A stretch of DNA of 64,000 nucleotides from Nymphaea colorata. Its lineage: Eukaryota > Streptophyta > Magnoliopsida > Nymphaeales > Nymphaeaceae. Below the pieces are notes generated by a model, which saw only the letters and a program-made list of their open reading frames with translations, had not been told where the DNA came from and searched no databases. Positions within the stretch are counted from its first letter, which is position 1, and every line of letters begins with the position of its first letter. Made by a program: the position numbers and the translations under genes. Positions 47,987-59,900 of the stretch are shown piece by piece. The DNA lies in contig NC_045148.1 in NCBI RefSeq assembly GCF_008831285.2, positions 5,647,001 through 5,711,000 on the forward strand, given 5' to 3'.

Positions 47987-48378
47987 TCGTAAGGATTCTA
48001 GAGTAGTGGGAGGAGGTTTCTCTTCATCTCCCCCTTTTCTTCTATGGTTTTAAGAGTCGAGGTTGGTCATTCCTGAACATGGGCGTTTGTTGTTCTTTTG
48101 TTTGTTAATGCAGTTCATCCATTGATGGCATTTGGTTCATGATGTTTTTGTTTCTACTTTCTCACTCCTTGAATTGTAAAGTTGTGTGTTGGCATTACTG
48201 GTTTCATTAGTCATCGGTTTCATATGAAGGAACTTTTCTATACGTTCATAGTACTATCTGCACATTGTATGGTCAGGTGTAGTAGGCATTTACGTGGGCA
48301 ATTTTTTGGTCTTCAATTAGATGATTTTTGTATCTATTTAACCATAATTCTTGTTGCTTCTTTTGCATGTGTAATTAG

Positions 48379-48499
48379 GTTGCTGCAAGTGGTGGATACA
48401 TCAGGAACATTGGTTTGCAATCCTTGAATTTGATCGTATGCGTAAAACTATGGGAGTCATTGTGAAATCAAAATCAGGAAAAACGCTTTGTTGGTGAAG
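48379..48499 (+). pseudogene. Captured exon of an ER-type (P2A) Ca2+-ATPase
   Basis: Between acceptor GTAATTAG and donor AAG|GTAACT the frame reads CCKWW...LEFDRMRKTMGVIVKS, the nucleotide-binding domain segment of plant ECA calcium pumps, where FDRxRKxM and the later LLVKG are conserved. A one-base loss near 48484-48488 shifts the frame so LLVKG appears only in the next frame. The exon ends exactly where the gene exon would end after VKG. No other ATPase domain is nearby, so this is a transposon-carried fragment. Confidence 0.75.
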
Positions 48500-50235
48500 G
48501 TAACTAAAATGTGTCTTGACTTGTCATTTCCATTCAAATGTTCTTTGTCAATAGTTGAATGACCTTGGAATTCTTCTGCAAATCTGTAATTTGATCGAAT
48601 TATTCTCTTATAACTTGAAGCAGCATATTTGCCAGTTGTTGTAGGGTGGTTTAATTTCTAGCAGATGTTTTAGTTAATAAGAAATATGTGCCAGCAGCAA
48701 CGAAAAAAGGTGGGGGTTTGTATTCTTAATGAAGAAATAAGAAAGAGTTTGTATTACTATATTTGTTACTAAAGACATTATAGACAAATAATTTCCCAAC
48801 AGAGAGATGTATGGTTTGGGTTAAGGAGTACCATGTTAGGTACTTGCTTGTAATTCAATAGTTGATCTAATTTGGTCTGACATGATGGCCATACTATGTC
48901 ATTTATGAGAATTTTTATATCTTAAATTATGTCAATTGCCTATGCTTGTCATGCTTCATTGGATGATAAAGTTCACAGTGCAAGCCTTCTATGTGGTTGT
49001 TGGATTTATGCTCTGATCTCATTTGTTGCTACAATTGTTACCTTCTAGATTAACAATTGAGGCTTGCATCCAAATAATCCGGCTTTGGTTAGTATCTGCA
49101 TTTGGCTTGCTTGATGATATAAGAGCTTAGTTGTCTGTCCTTATGGAAGACTTAAGCTGTTTTGTCATTTTCATTCTTAAATTGACGCTATTCTTCAAAA
49201 GGTTTGCTCTCTTCAAATATGTACCATCGTTGTCATTATTTTCTTATGCTTCAATAGGTTATCTTCATTAAGACTTCATAAGACTAGCTGCCTAGCCTAT
49301 GGCTTGCTATCTTTTTCCTACCTCTTCCCCCTCTAAATGTATTTTTCTTATTGTACGTGCATTTTGCAAATACATTCAGATTAAAGACTTCATGTTTTTT
49401 CTTTTATTCAACATCATCCTTCTTCATAAGAACATGTGAAGAGTCTCACGTTAGGAGAATATGGACCAAAACTAAGGCTAATGCTTCAATTACACTAATA
49501 ACATATTAACATGGTGTATTTCAATCTGACGCTTAGTGACCCTCATCCAGGCTCTTTTGGAAAATCAGTGCCTAATAAATGTAAATACATCTCCCATATT
49601 CTTCATATTATTTCAAGCTCTTTAGTATACGAATCCCTTATGTGGTTGCTTTACGGCTTTTAGAATTTCAACACTATAGACATGTTTTAACGTTTATGCC
49701 CAAACTATTTTCTTGCAGTAGACTTGAATGTGGTGTAGATGTTGTAACGCTTGAGGCGATTTCCTACCTTAGTTTTTTATTGTTTTATATCAGTTTTTTC
49801 TTGCTTGGATCATTTTCATGCTTGGCTGTTTAAATATCTCTTCTTTTGGAGTCCATCCTTTTGGTACATCAACTCTTTTCTTATGTTATATTGTTTCCTT
49901 CTTAATACAATGACCAGATTGGATGTTTTTCTATATGTGCTCCATGGAGTATTATGTAACAAATTTTTCCAAATGATCCAGCAATTGATGATATTGCCAA
50001 TGATGTCAAGTCTGCAAGGTATACTATTGGATTATTTTTTCTTTCTTTCATGTATTGTTTCATGCAAAAGCTCAGTTGTTTGTATTGCAACTTTTATACA
50101 TTGATGTTTGTTGGCAACGAGTTCTATTGTGTGGAACCTGAGTTCAATATTTGGTGCTGATATGGTTTATGATTGCTATCATCGTTTATGTGGTGCTCAT
50201 TTGTTCAAATCTTAATTTGGAAATTTATCATGCAG

Positions 50236-50349
50236 GAAAATGCAGATAATGTTGGGCCCCATTCAAGCTCCCGTTCCATTGATGCTTTACTTGAAGAGGC
50301 TTGTAAGAAATATGATGAAGCTACTTGTCTTTCCCCTAGTCTGCATGAT
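50236..50349 (+). pseudogene. Captured exon of an HLB1-like TPR protein
   Basis: 38 intact codons, phase 0 at both ends, between acceptor CATGCAG and donor GAT|GTAAGC. The reading [20 protein letters not shown] then [10 protein letters not shown] and SLHD matches the TPR stretch of plant HLB1 (a TPR protein of the trans-Golgi network/early endosome linked to actin). Flanking exons of that gene are absent, so it is a fragment, though its frame is unbroken. Confidence 0.72.
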
Positions 50350-50566
50350 GTAAGCTTCAGTAAGCATACCAGAAATCTCAAGTCTTTTTTTTTTCAGTTG
50401 AGGTCTTGCCATTCTGGAAATAGTTTTCTGGAAATTTATTTCTCAGCCATCATACGCACATCAAAATGAGAATAGAAAAGATTTTAATCATTCCTTTATT
50501 CCAGGAAATATATTTCTAGTAATATTTTTCCAATTCCAGGTTTCCAATCCATCAAACAGCCCCCTA

Positions 50567-51815
50567 AGGTCTGAATGGTCCTCTCAGATTGTCTATCAGT
50601 TTGGGAGTGGAATGTTGTGCTCAACTTAAGCTTGGTACCAAATGTCTTTTGCAATTACCCTCAATACCTAGAGATAAAACGTGGATCTCGATCCACGATA
50701 ATAGACTTTGACATTCCATGCAATCTCACTGTCTCACCAATATACAACTCTGCTAGACTTTCCAATGACTTATTGACTCTAGTTGGTAAGCAAACTTTGT
50801 AACTCGATCAACAATCACCCATATGGCATCATGTTGTCTTCTGGTGTGTGGCAAACCAACCACGAAATCCATCGTAATATCCTGCCACTTCCACACTAGA
50901 ATATTTATTCTTTACAACAAACCTCCTGACCATTGATGTTCTGTTTTGACCCGCTAGTAAACTAAGCATTTTGCCACATTTTGTAATTTCTCAGAAATTT
51001 TGTTTCATATCCTGAAATATCTTTGTATAGCCAGGGTGTATGGAAAATTTAAATTTGTGAGCTTCATTAAGCAACTGATGTTTCACCCCTTCATCTCTAG
51101 GGACCCACAATCTTTGTCGAAACCACAACGAACCATCTTCATATTGATACCAAGAAGAATATGTCTTCTTACTTTCTTATGTATTTTTAGCAAAATTAGG
51201 ATCTTCCTTTTGCTTCAATGTAAGCTCTTCCAACAAATGATATCATATCAAGGCCGTCATTGTTGCTTTGTTCCCATCACATAGGTGAGTCTGCCATGCT
51301 ATCACATCTTGCAATAATGTCCAAGAGTGATTCATCATATGCATAACATTGTCTTAGCATGTCTGCTCAAAGCATCAACCACCGCATTCGCTTTTCCTAC
51401 ATAATATGATATTTTGAAATCATAATCTTTTAAGTACTCAATCCATCTTCTTTGCCTCAGATTGAGATCCTTTTGGAACAATATGCACTTCAATGACTTG
51501 TAGTCTGTAAACACCTTAAGTATTACCCACCCCATATAGATAGTGTCTTCATATCTTCTATGCAAATACTACCGCTCCCAATTGTAAATCATGAGTAAGA
51601 TAATGTTTATCGTGTGCCTTCAACTGTCTAGATGCATAAGCCACTACACGACCATGTTGCATCAAAAAATAACTATAATCGATTCCCGATGCATTGGTAT
51701 ATACAACAAATCCTGAATGACCTGATGAATGCATCAAAATAGGGGCGATGGTAAACTTGTTATTCAGAGTTTGGAAACTCTTTTGGCACTCTTCATTCCA
51801 AATAAACTTAACTCA
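50567..51815 (-). pseudogene. gypsy RNase H and integrase N-terminal half
   Basis: Minus-strand blocks are W-N-E-E-C-Q-K-S-F (about 51800), F-T-D-Y-K-S-L-K, RQRRWIEYLKDYDF (51335-51565) and HSQTDRQSERTIQTL ending at the DNA-transposon insertion point. Frameshifts and stops lie between them. Confidence 0.8.
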
Positions 51816-52264
51816 TTTTTTCATTAGGAAAATTTAATATTGAATGAAAACTAAACCCATGTTTTTCCTTTCATTGACACCAAATTTTAGGTTGTTGTAA
51901 AGGCCCTTAAATGTGAAGAAAATGAGAGGGAGAAAGAAGTAACATGTGACTTATGATGGAGGATATGGGAGGAACCCTATTAGAGTGCATAGTAGGTATA
52001 GATGGTAACCTCAATTGAATGATAAGAAAGTTAGACCATCGAGTCTAGCTTTTCTCCCCCTCATTACACGATAGAGGCCACATATGTTGATGTACCTCAA
52101 GCAGGCCAAAGTCATCCATTCCCATACTCTTATAGTCCAAGGCTGCTTTGGAATATAGGCGGAAAGCATGACACTTGTCAATTAAAATACAAAACATAGA
52201 CTATTTGCAGTCTATATGAGTAGCACCCACAGTAATCAAACTAACAATCAGACTTTCACCAACT
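51816..52264. other. Short unique stretch between gypsy remnant and solo LTR
   Basis: No gypsy coding similarity continues here, so the element is cut at about 51815. No gene was seen. Confidence 0.6.
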
Positions 52265-52269
52265 AGCTA

Positions 52270-55204
52270 TGTCACACCCTGACCTTTTGACACACAACCA
52301 TTTTTTTTTCTAAACATCAAACATTGAGATGTGACTACACAACAGTTCAAAAGAAATGAGCCAAGCAATTCAAAACAATGGGACAAACTTTCATTTATAG
52401 AACAACATCATTTCATACAAAATCACATCCCTATACATGACAAAAATGCCCCAAAATCTCAACATTGATGCCTAACAAAATAAGACATCAATACGAACGA
52501 AGCAAGACGCGCCGGCACTATACAAACAAAACCCAAACTTCCCCAGTAGGACATGAGTGAAGCCATCTGCTCAACCTGCTGCCCGGAGTCCGCCAAAACC
52601 TGAAAAAGAAAACAACTGAAGGCTCAGCCTTCGCAGTATGGCAACAAGCCAGGAAAATGCCAAACCTTCCCAAGTAAGGCTCAAATAAGAGAACAAATAT
52701 CAACTCATCTATCATCATGTCGTGTCAGAGTACGACACGTAAAGGCCACTTGATGGCCACACTAACACAATGTCAATCACATGCGAAGCATGCTTAAACA
52801 TAACACTTGCATTCAGATCATTCACATACACATCAGTCACATGCATTCCATCATATACATCACATTTTTGTTAACTTCAGTGTATTAACAGTTCCTGTGG
52901 GTGCAAACACAGGCACGTGTACACCGCGGGCTGCCTACAGCCGAGAGACAACCCCCGTGGTGGCCCAGAACATTATGGATCCATCCATCCGCTGCAGCGG
53001 TAGAGCACTCATCCATGGATGTGTGAGTTCCAAGGAGAGACACTCAGCCTTCCCTAGGACACTCAGGTTGAGAAGGCGAGAGCCTACGCTCCAAGCACAT
53101 TACACAACAGAACCCTGGGGCCTGCGCCGCCTGTGCTTCGAACAGGCGAGACCAGTGGCAAAAGCAGGACAACTCCCAAATACATAGCCACATCCCACTG
53201 GCATCTCATCTCTTATTCATTCATTCTTATCATTATAGTTACACATTCACAAGATGACTGGCTAGCACATGAGGTTAGTACACTTTACGAGTGCACCCAT
53301 ACCTCCAATTACCTCCACATGAGGTCTATACATACAGTAACAGTCGTTGTTAGCCGTCATACCATACGGGTACAACTACCCTCCAAATCATCCATTTGTA
53401 TCATTACCCATGGCAATGTATATGCAACAACATACACATTCATAACGATCATCTCATCAATCACATCAATCACATCTTTTGAAGACTTAGCCAAACCACA
53501 GAGAGTAGTCTCGATCTGCGGTTGGCTCGTAGTTGTCCTATGCAGTTATCATTCTATGATGCTTTCTAATGCACAACTGTGGTCGAGGAGACACTCGACT
53601 CGATACCCTGCCTCATCTGTCTTAAACAATTATCAATTCTAGCATGCACATGCAAATGCGTCATTTTCAAAACAAACTACTAATAGTCTTTCAAAACAGT
53701 TCATGTTATATATCAAAGCATACATATACTCATTCACGAAACAATCAATCAATTCACATCTCAATCCTAGGATCTCGTGATCCTAGGAGCACACAGTCAC
53801 ACATTTGCCCAGGCATGGATTTGCCTGGAATGTCGCCATACTTGTGGCGCGCTCACCAAATTCTTCAAAACTCCTCGAGCTTTGAACTCAAGGTCGACGG
53901 GACGTGCCCGGTGTACCTGCAAACATAAACCAAAGGTAAGATTCCTACTAGATACCTAAACAATTCAAACAAATACAAACAAAATCATTGAGGCACGTGT
54001 CATCGCCTCAAGAGGGGGTCGACGGGTAGTGTCGACCAACAAACTCTCCATTAGGCCTCCTCCTTACAACTAGACGTTGGCACAAAATATCAAAATCCAC
54101 AGCCATCAATCAATCCATCACTAACACATTCCTCAATAACGTTTTTTAATTAAGACATCAACCCCAAAGTCACCTCCAAAAACGTATATTTCCCCAATTA
54201 ACTTCACAACACACCCGTTCACAAAAGCATGCGCTACGTGCATCCTAAGTAATGCTTCAGAAATTAATCCATCATGCTTAAATGACCATCAAATGTATGA
54301 ATCTTCACTTTCCCACATAGTCCTAATCTTTTCCCCAAAAACAAAATCACTAACATGCGCTCCAAATAATTAATACTAAGCTCTTAGCATGCTCAAACAG
54401 TAATTATACATGCTCTAATCGATAATATTCAATAATTTGAGCTTGATTAGGTCTAGCTCACCCCAAATCAAAAGTTCAAACTGCTGCAATGCCTTCGACA
54501 GCCACCTCAAGCGTCCAATCGATCCCCAACCAACAAAAATCGTGCCCAGCCTCCACCACCAACACCCCTAGTCGCTGCTATGAGGAAAATGAACACTTCC
54601 CCCAAGCTGAAAATCGATCAACAACAATAAAATTAGTGAAAACGAGTGCTCAGTTGGGGAAAAAGGGTAAATCAGATAGAAAATAGGGAGAGAGTGCTCA
54701 CGAAGGGACCGTGTGGGTTGGGAGAGGCGCTGACAGAAAAGGGGAGACAGAGAGAGGAGGGGTTCGGACCAAAAAGGGGAAAACGGCGGTGGGGGTGAGA
54801 GAAGAGAGAGAGCAGGTGGGGGAGTGAGAGTGAGTGAGGAGAGGAATCGTGTGAAGAAAGGGCACGAGAGAAAAGAGGGAGACGGCCAGAGAGTCATTCG
54901 GTTGAGAGGGGAGAGGACAGACAGTGGGAGAGGGAGGAGGGAAAAGAAAACGGGAAGAAGAAGAGGAGAGAAGAGAGGAAGAGGCAGGGGACGACAGGGT
55001 TCACCTCAAGCGCCGCCGTCGCCGTCGTCGCCTCCTTCTTCTTCCCTGAGTTCCAGTCGTGGGTAAGGAAGAGACGATACGAGGAAAACGAGGGAGAAGA
55101 GAAAGCGAGGGAGGAGAGACGGTGTCGGGCTCCTCGCGCGTGGGGCTAGGGTCCAGGTCTGGACCCTGACCCGACCCGCTCTGCCCAAAATGCCGAGTGT
55201 TACA
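52270..55204 (-). mobile_element. Solo LTR (2.9 kb) of the same gypsy family with perfect 5-bp target duplication
   Basis: It begins TGTCACACCCTGACC and ends GAGTGTTACA on the plus strand, and is flanked by AGCTA at 52265-52269 and 55205-55209. The matching flanks mark this LTR as its own insertion, left by LTR-LTR recombination, not the 5' LTR of the neighbouring element. The minus-strand orientation follows by comparison with the LTR at 43613-46736. Confidence 0.88.
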
Positions 55205-55209
55205 AGCTA

Positions 55210-58200
55210 GCCCGATTAACTACACTATTTCAGGAAAATTTTTATTTTGATGTTTGAGTGTCCTTGCAGAGATATCTTCTATTCAACACTACACAACACA
55301 AATAACATGATGAATTAAAACATGCCCTCACATACAAGATTAGTTATTAATGTATTAAATTACTAAGAAAGAAAACTCTCTACTTGGTTCATGTCTAAGG
55401 AGCATTTTTGTTTACATGTTTACCTTTTCCTAAGATCCATGTATTTGTCTTCTTTCACACTTCCAACTTACATCATGTTGAATATTCAACACCCTTGTAA
55501 TAATTTGCCTAAAATGAATTTTTGGCAAATTGCTTTGATTCCTGGGCTGAGATAGGGATGCATGCCACATGTCATAACTTATATGATGTTCAACATTTCT
55601 AAACTGTTAATTTACAGTTTTTCAATAAGTTTTTTGTGATGATGTATTTTTTATTTGGTTTTCAATGAACATAATATAAAATTTGTTGATTGAACTAATT
55701 CAATTGAACCAGCAGATTGGTCAATTCACCAAGTCCAACGCGCATACACTAAAAAAGAAGAGGTAAGGTAGCATTCAATTTTTGACTTTTACAACTGATT
55801 CAATCAATGCCCTTTGGAAAGGTATGAATTCTCTCTCTTTTTTTCTAAGTGACAACAATAATTTATTTTATACATATTCGGTTGATATTTTGAATCTATT
55901 CAGTTCAATTTAGTTTCTATAATTTGTTTTTTATGAAATCAGCTGTTAAGGGTTATAATTGTAATCCAACTAACAAAAAACTCAACAAAATTAATTTGTT
56001 GACAATCTTAAGTATCCTTAAAAATGTCTATTAAAATCTTCGGTACATTATCTATTATTGTTAATAGTTAAAGTGGGTTTGTGAAAATTCTAATACAAAA
56101 AGACAACTAGATGCAAAATAAACTTCCTCTCTTTCCTAAAGGAATCTTTTTTTATCATGACTTTAAGTTTAACCTTCACCAATTTCTTAAATGGTAAAGT
56201 GTAGGTCATTATTAGGAGCATTCAAAGAGTGAGACACTTTTTCCTATGTTCTATAGCACTATTTACTCTCTTTGTGTTCTTGAAAGCATGTTTCCTTCTT
56301 CAATCTTATGCACAATCAAGTCTTTGGGTTGTTGGGACAAATTGTTTTTTATTTTATCAATTTATATCATATTTGGTGTTCCCATAATCTTTTATATGGA
56401 GACTGCATATGGTGAAGCGAAACAATAAGAGATCATGTATATCTCAAGGAGAACTGATAACAAAGTTCTTTGATGCTCATCCATAGGAAACCTTCTTTTT
56501 TATGTTGCTTGATTTTCCAAAAATGTCAATACTTAGCATAGCAGACCAAGCCATTGTAATCACAAGCTTGTTGTTTTCTTTTTAGCAAGATGATTCTGTA
56601 GTCTAAACTAAGCTGAGGTTTGAATAAGACTTTATACATTAGTCGTTAGGTGTGTAAAATGCTATTAACTTTATTCTTAAGTAAAAGGAGTTCAAAGCCT
56701 TTGGTGATTGTTCATTCTAGTATTTATAATTGTTTCTGACATTTCCACGAATGTTATATTATTGTCAAGTTTTTACTACTATGATGTATATTCAATGTGA
56801 TGGTGGTGTAGAATACTTCTCTAATAATTTAATTGAATTTCCAATCGTTGGATGCCATCTACACTGTCAATAAAAGAGGGTGACTACATAAAACATTGAC
56901 CACATTTTTTAGAGTGCATCTATGATAGTATATTTTAGTAGTTTACCAATTGAATCATGAAATGCATGAGATGTTGCAATGTATTTGATAAATTAAAAAT
57001 TCAAAGAAAAAATATCCTTTTTTTTATAGCAAGCATCTTGAAGATGAAAAAATAAGATATTGTAGCTGCATATCTACATACAAACAAAATCAAAAAATAA
57101 TTTGGGACGTAACATTTCTATTTGCAAATTTGTTGGATACACAAAAAAAATACAATACTACTTGTCACAATAAAAAATTGAATATCAAGAATTATTGTTT
57201 TTTATGAACAATGTTTTCAACTTGTTATTAAAGGTAATCTTTATAGGAGCAATAGGCTTGGCTAAAATTTTCATCGACCTGAGTCTAATGTGTTGTTATT
57301 CTCCAACAGACCAAGTGAAAATAGTTCATCACATGCACAAATAAAAGCTTAGGATTTCATAATTACTGTGGCATCAAATGCACCAACGGTAGATGAGGCA
57401 TACAATATTGAAGAGTATATTAATTAATAAATATGGAGAGAAAGGTAATCGTTTTAAAGGTAAGTGAGCTTACATAAGAGTTGAAAAATCACAAAGTGCT
57501 AATATCTATAAAGTAGGGATAATGTTTTAGCATTACGATTTTTTGTGTACATCATCATATGAAATTTTAGTTACTTATTCAATCATTAAGGCAATAGTTG
57601 TGGAAAAAGATTTTTCTTAGCAATCCAAATTCCTATTAGATTATGATGAAATCATTACCTCTATTTCAAATAATTTTGCCATTAACAACGAATCATGAAT
57701 AAATATATGGTCAAATAGATATGCATAATACATGATATATAACACATTCCTATATATGTTGATGATATGATTATTACATAAAGTTATAAGAAATGTATTC
57801 AAGAAACTAAGGGGTCATTTAGTAACACATTGTTTACTTTACAAAAAAATGAGGAAGATAAAGTGTTTCATGAATCGTTCATAGAACATTTTATCAAGTA
57901 TTACATGAATATGATACATTTTTTAGGGCAGATTCATGAGAGAGTAACAATGTAGTACTGTTGCTAAACTGCTACAAAGAGTTTTCCTTGAACAAATTTG
58001 AGTTCAACTCAACACAAAGTACTCTTTACTTGTCAAGAGTAGTACAACAAATTGGACTTCATTCTTTCATGAAAAGTTGTGTGGGATCAACATGAAATAT
58101 GTAAAGATGGCCAGTTATCAAAGCATAGTCAACATACCCAACATTTGACCTTCACTATTTACAGAGCCAATCAAGTATCTTACATGCAAGTAATGAAAAT

Positions 58201-59260
58201 AATGATTTGAGGCTTCAAAGTATGAGATGGTGCAACTTATGAGAAAAGAAAATAGAGTCATGATATGCTAATATCGTTGGCATATATCTTCAAATGCATC
58301 TTAGGCTACGTAAAAAGAAAATTAATATATGGACGTTGTATTTTTATTAGTGAGAACCTAATTCACTGAATTAAGGAATGTCCTCACTGAATTAACTTGG
58401 TTCAACAGATGGCTAAACTTGGAGGACCAAATTACTAGTAAGACATATAAAACAAAGTAAAACTAAACATATTGAAATATTTTAGCATTTTATTAGACAA
58501 AAAGATAAATATGAAAGCTACTTGTGGGCATATTGGCACAAACATCAAACTGTACACATTCATAAAGACTGGTAATAAGGAGGTTTTGCTCTTTCAAAAT
58601 GTATTATTGAGTTGGGTTTTAGGAGTAGGTCCATTGTATATACATTTGCTTGTGAGCATCTCAGTTTTTTGGTTCCCCAATTGATTAAATGATAAAAGAA
58701 GTCCATCAGACATGAGTGTTGCAAGTGTGCATATCTAGGGTTATAAATATCACTTTCCAATTTCATCTCGTTTAGAAAATCTTAGAAACTAATGAGTCAT
58801 CGTCGACCCATATCTAGGGTTGGTCATTGGGTTGGGCGGGGCAGCATAAGAGCCAAGCTCGATGTGCACCGTTGAATGCAGCCCATTTCCTAGCCTAGAT
58901 CCAAATAATCTTGGCCTAAGGGTTGTTTTACTAACCAAAGATCGAGCTTGTCTCGATGCTTAGTCCTTAAAAAAAGCAAATTTACTTAAAAATTAATCAA
59001 TAAGCACTTTTTAAAAATAAAAAGTTATCTTTCCACCTCGTATCGGTTAGGATCGTTCTGTTTGAGGATGATGTGTATCGACCGATACGGGCCGATACAC
59101 GACCCAACCTTAAGTCCATTCATTTGGATCTAAAACAAATCAGGTATAAAGGGAACCAAACACCCGACATCCGTTTCCATTTTGGTCTTAATATTTTTTT
59201 TGCTAAAAAAAGTGCATTATTACTGCCAATGTATGGCTAACATTTTAGATCATTTTAAAA
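55210..59260. other. Intergenic AT-rich region upstream of OXA1-like gene
   Basis: No gene is supported. It contains a MITE-like element (57841-57975). About 58815-58850 (CTAGGGTTGGTCATTGGG then TTGGGCGGGG) recalls hAT-type ends. The promoter of the OXA1-like gene should lie at the right edge, where GC content rises sharply near 59260. Confidence 0.6.
57841..57975. mobile_element. Short MITE-like element
   Basis: Left GGGGTCATTTAGTAACACAT and inverted right AGCAGTTTAGCAACAGTACT form a degenerate inverted repeat. The interior shares GTTTCATGAAT and AGGGCAGATT motifs with 16686-16842. No target duplication was confirmed. Confidence 0.45.
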
Positions 59261-59409
59261 CGGAATATGACGCCTCGGACCCGAACCACGATCGAGGCTG
59301 CAGCAGGAGGGAGGCACCGCTTCTTTGCTTGGCAAGGTCCTGATCGCCGTTTGCACTTCCCGCAAACAAAAACCCTTCTTCCTCGTACTCGCCTGCATCA
59401 CCGGCGGCC

Positions 59410-59900
59410 ATGGCTTCCTCCGCTGCCGGCGGTGGCGGACGGCGCATCTCCTCCTCCCTTTCCCTTCTTATCCGTACCCACCACCTCTCCGCCTCCACCA
59501 CCTCTGCTCTCCACCACCACCACCGCCACGACGACCCAACTACTTCTTCTCCTCCTCCTCAATCGCGTCCAATATTCGGTCGGCCTCGCCATCTCCTTCC
59601 CGACAGAGAGATACTGGCGGTCTCCTCCTGGTTGAAGCCGAGGCGCCCGTATGGCGTCCTTCTCCCTCTCGGAGCTGTCTCGGCTCCGCGGTACTATTCG
59701 AGTAGCACGATCGGCGAGGAGACCGACAAGATCGAGTACATGAACGACGTCGCGGAAGTTCTTACGGAGAAGGCCGTGGAGGCCGTCGTCCAGACGCCCG
59801 GCGTAGACGAAGTTGCGGTCGCCGCCGCCGACTCGTTCTTACCCGTTGCCGCCTTGCAGTACCTCATCGACGCAGTTCACCATTATAGTGGGTTGAATTG
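59410..59900 (+). CDS. OXA1: OXA1-like exon 1: presequence and start of core
   Basis: 491 nt, GC-rich unlike its surroundings. Donor AATTG|GTAGG splits the second Trp codon of L-N-W-W. Confidence 0.88.

Larger units (their letters stand above)
47517..50563. mobile_element. 3047-bp PIF/Harbinger-like DNA transposon carrying host exon fragments
   Basis: It is flanked by CTA on both sides (47514-47516, 50564-50566). The inverted ends are GGGCCCATTTGATGGACTG and GGGGCTGTTTGATGGATTG, matching at about 18 of 23 positions. A 3-bp duplication and GGG...TTTGATGG ends fit PIF/Harbinger, whose usual target is TTA/TAA. Deleting it plus one CTA restores the gypsy integrase reading exactly, which fixes both ends. 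No transposase was recognised, so it is non-autonomous. It holds a 54-bp minisatellite and at least two host-derived exons, both plus strand with splice sites. Confidence 0.88.
43613..51815 (-). mobile_element. Truncated Ty3/gypsy retrotransposon (3' LTR + integrase/RNase H), interrupted by a DNA transposon
   Basis: Read on the minus strand: an RT-tail/RNase H segment (about 51815-51335, with the RQRRWIEYLKDYDF and KANAVVDALS blocks), an integrase part (HSQTDRQSERT near 50567-50625, then FAYNNSYNSSIGMTPFEALYG at 47299-47508), a chromodomain-like C-terminus (about 46960-46790), then the 3' LTR. The C-terminal block resembles Tekay-type chromoviruses; this lineage call is inference. gag, protease, most of RT and the 5' LTR are gone. 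A 3047-bp DNA element splits the integrase at the T-L/E-D-M junction. Confidence 0.85.

Noticed and set aside
43613-55204. One complete gypsy element with two LTRs
   Set aside because: Outer flanks (AGCAG and AGCTA) do not match, while the right LTR has its own perfect AGCTA pair. No gypsy sequence touches 52270, and the LTRs are well diverged.
59250-59635. Other-frame and antisense open frames over OXA1 exon 1
   Set aside because: GC-rich exon gives long open frames in all frames. Only 59410-59900 continues into conserved OXA1 exons.
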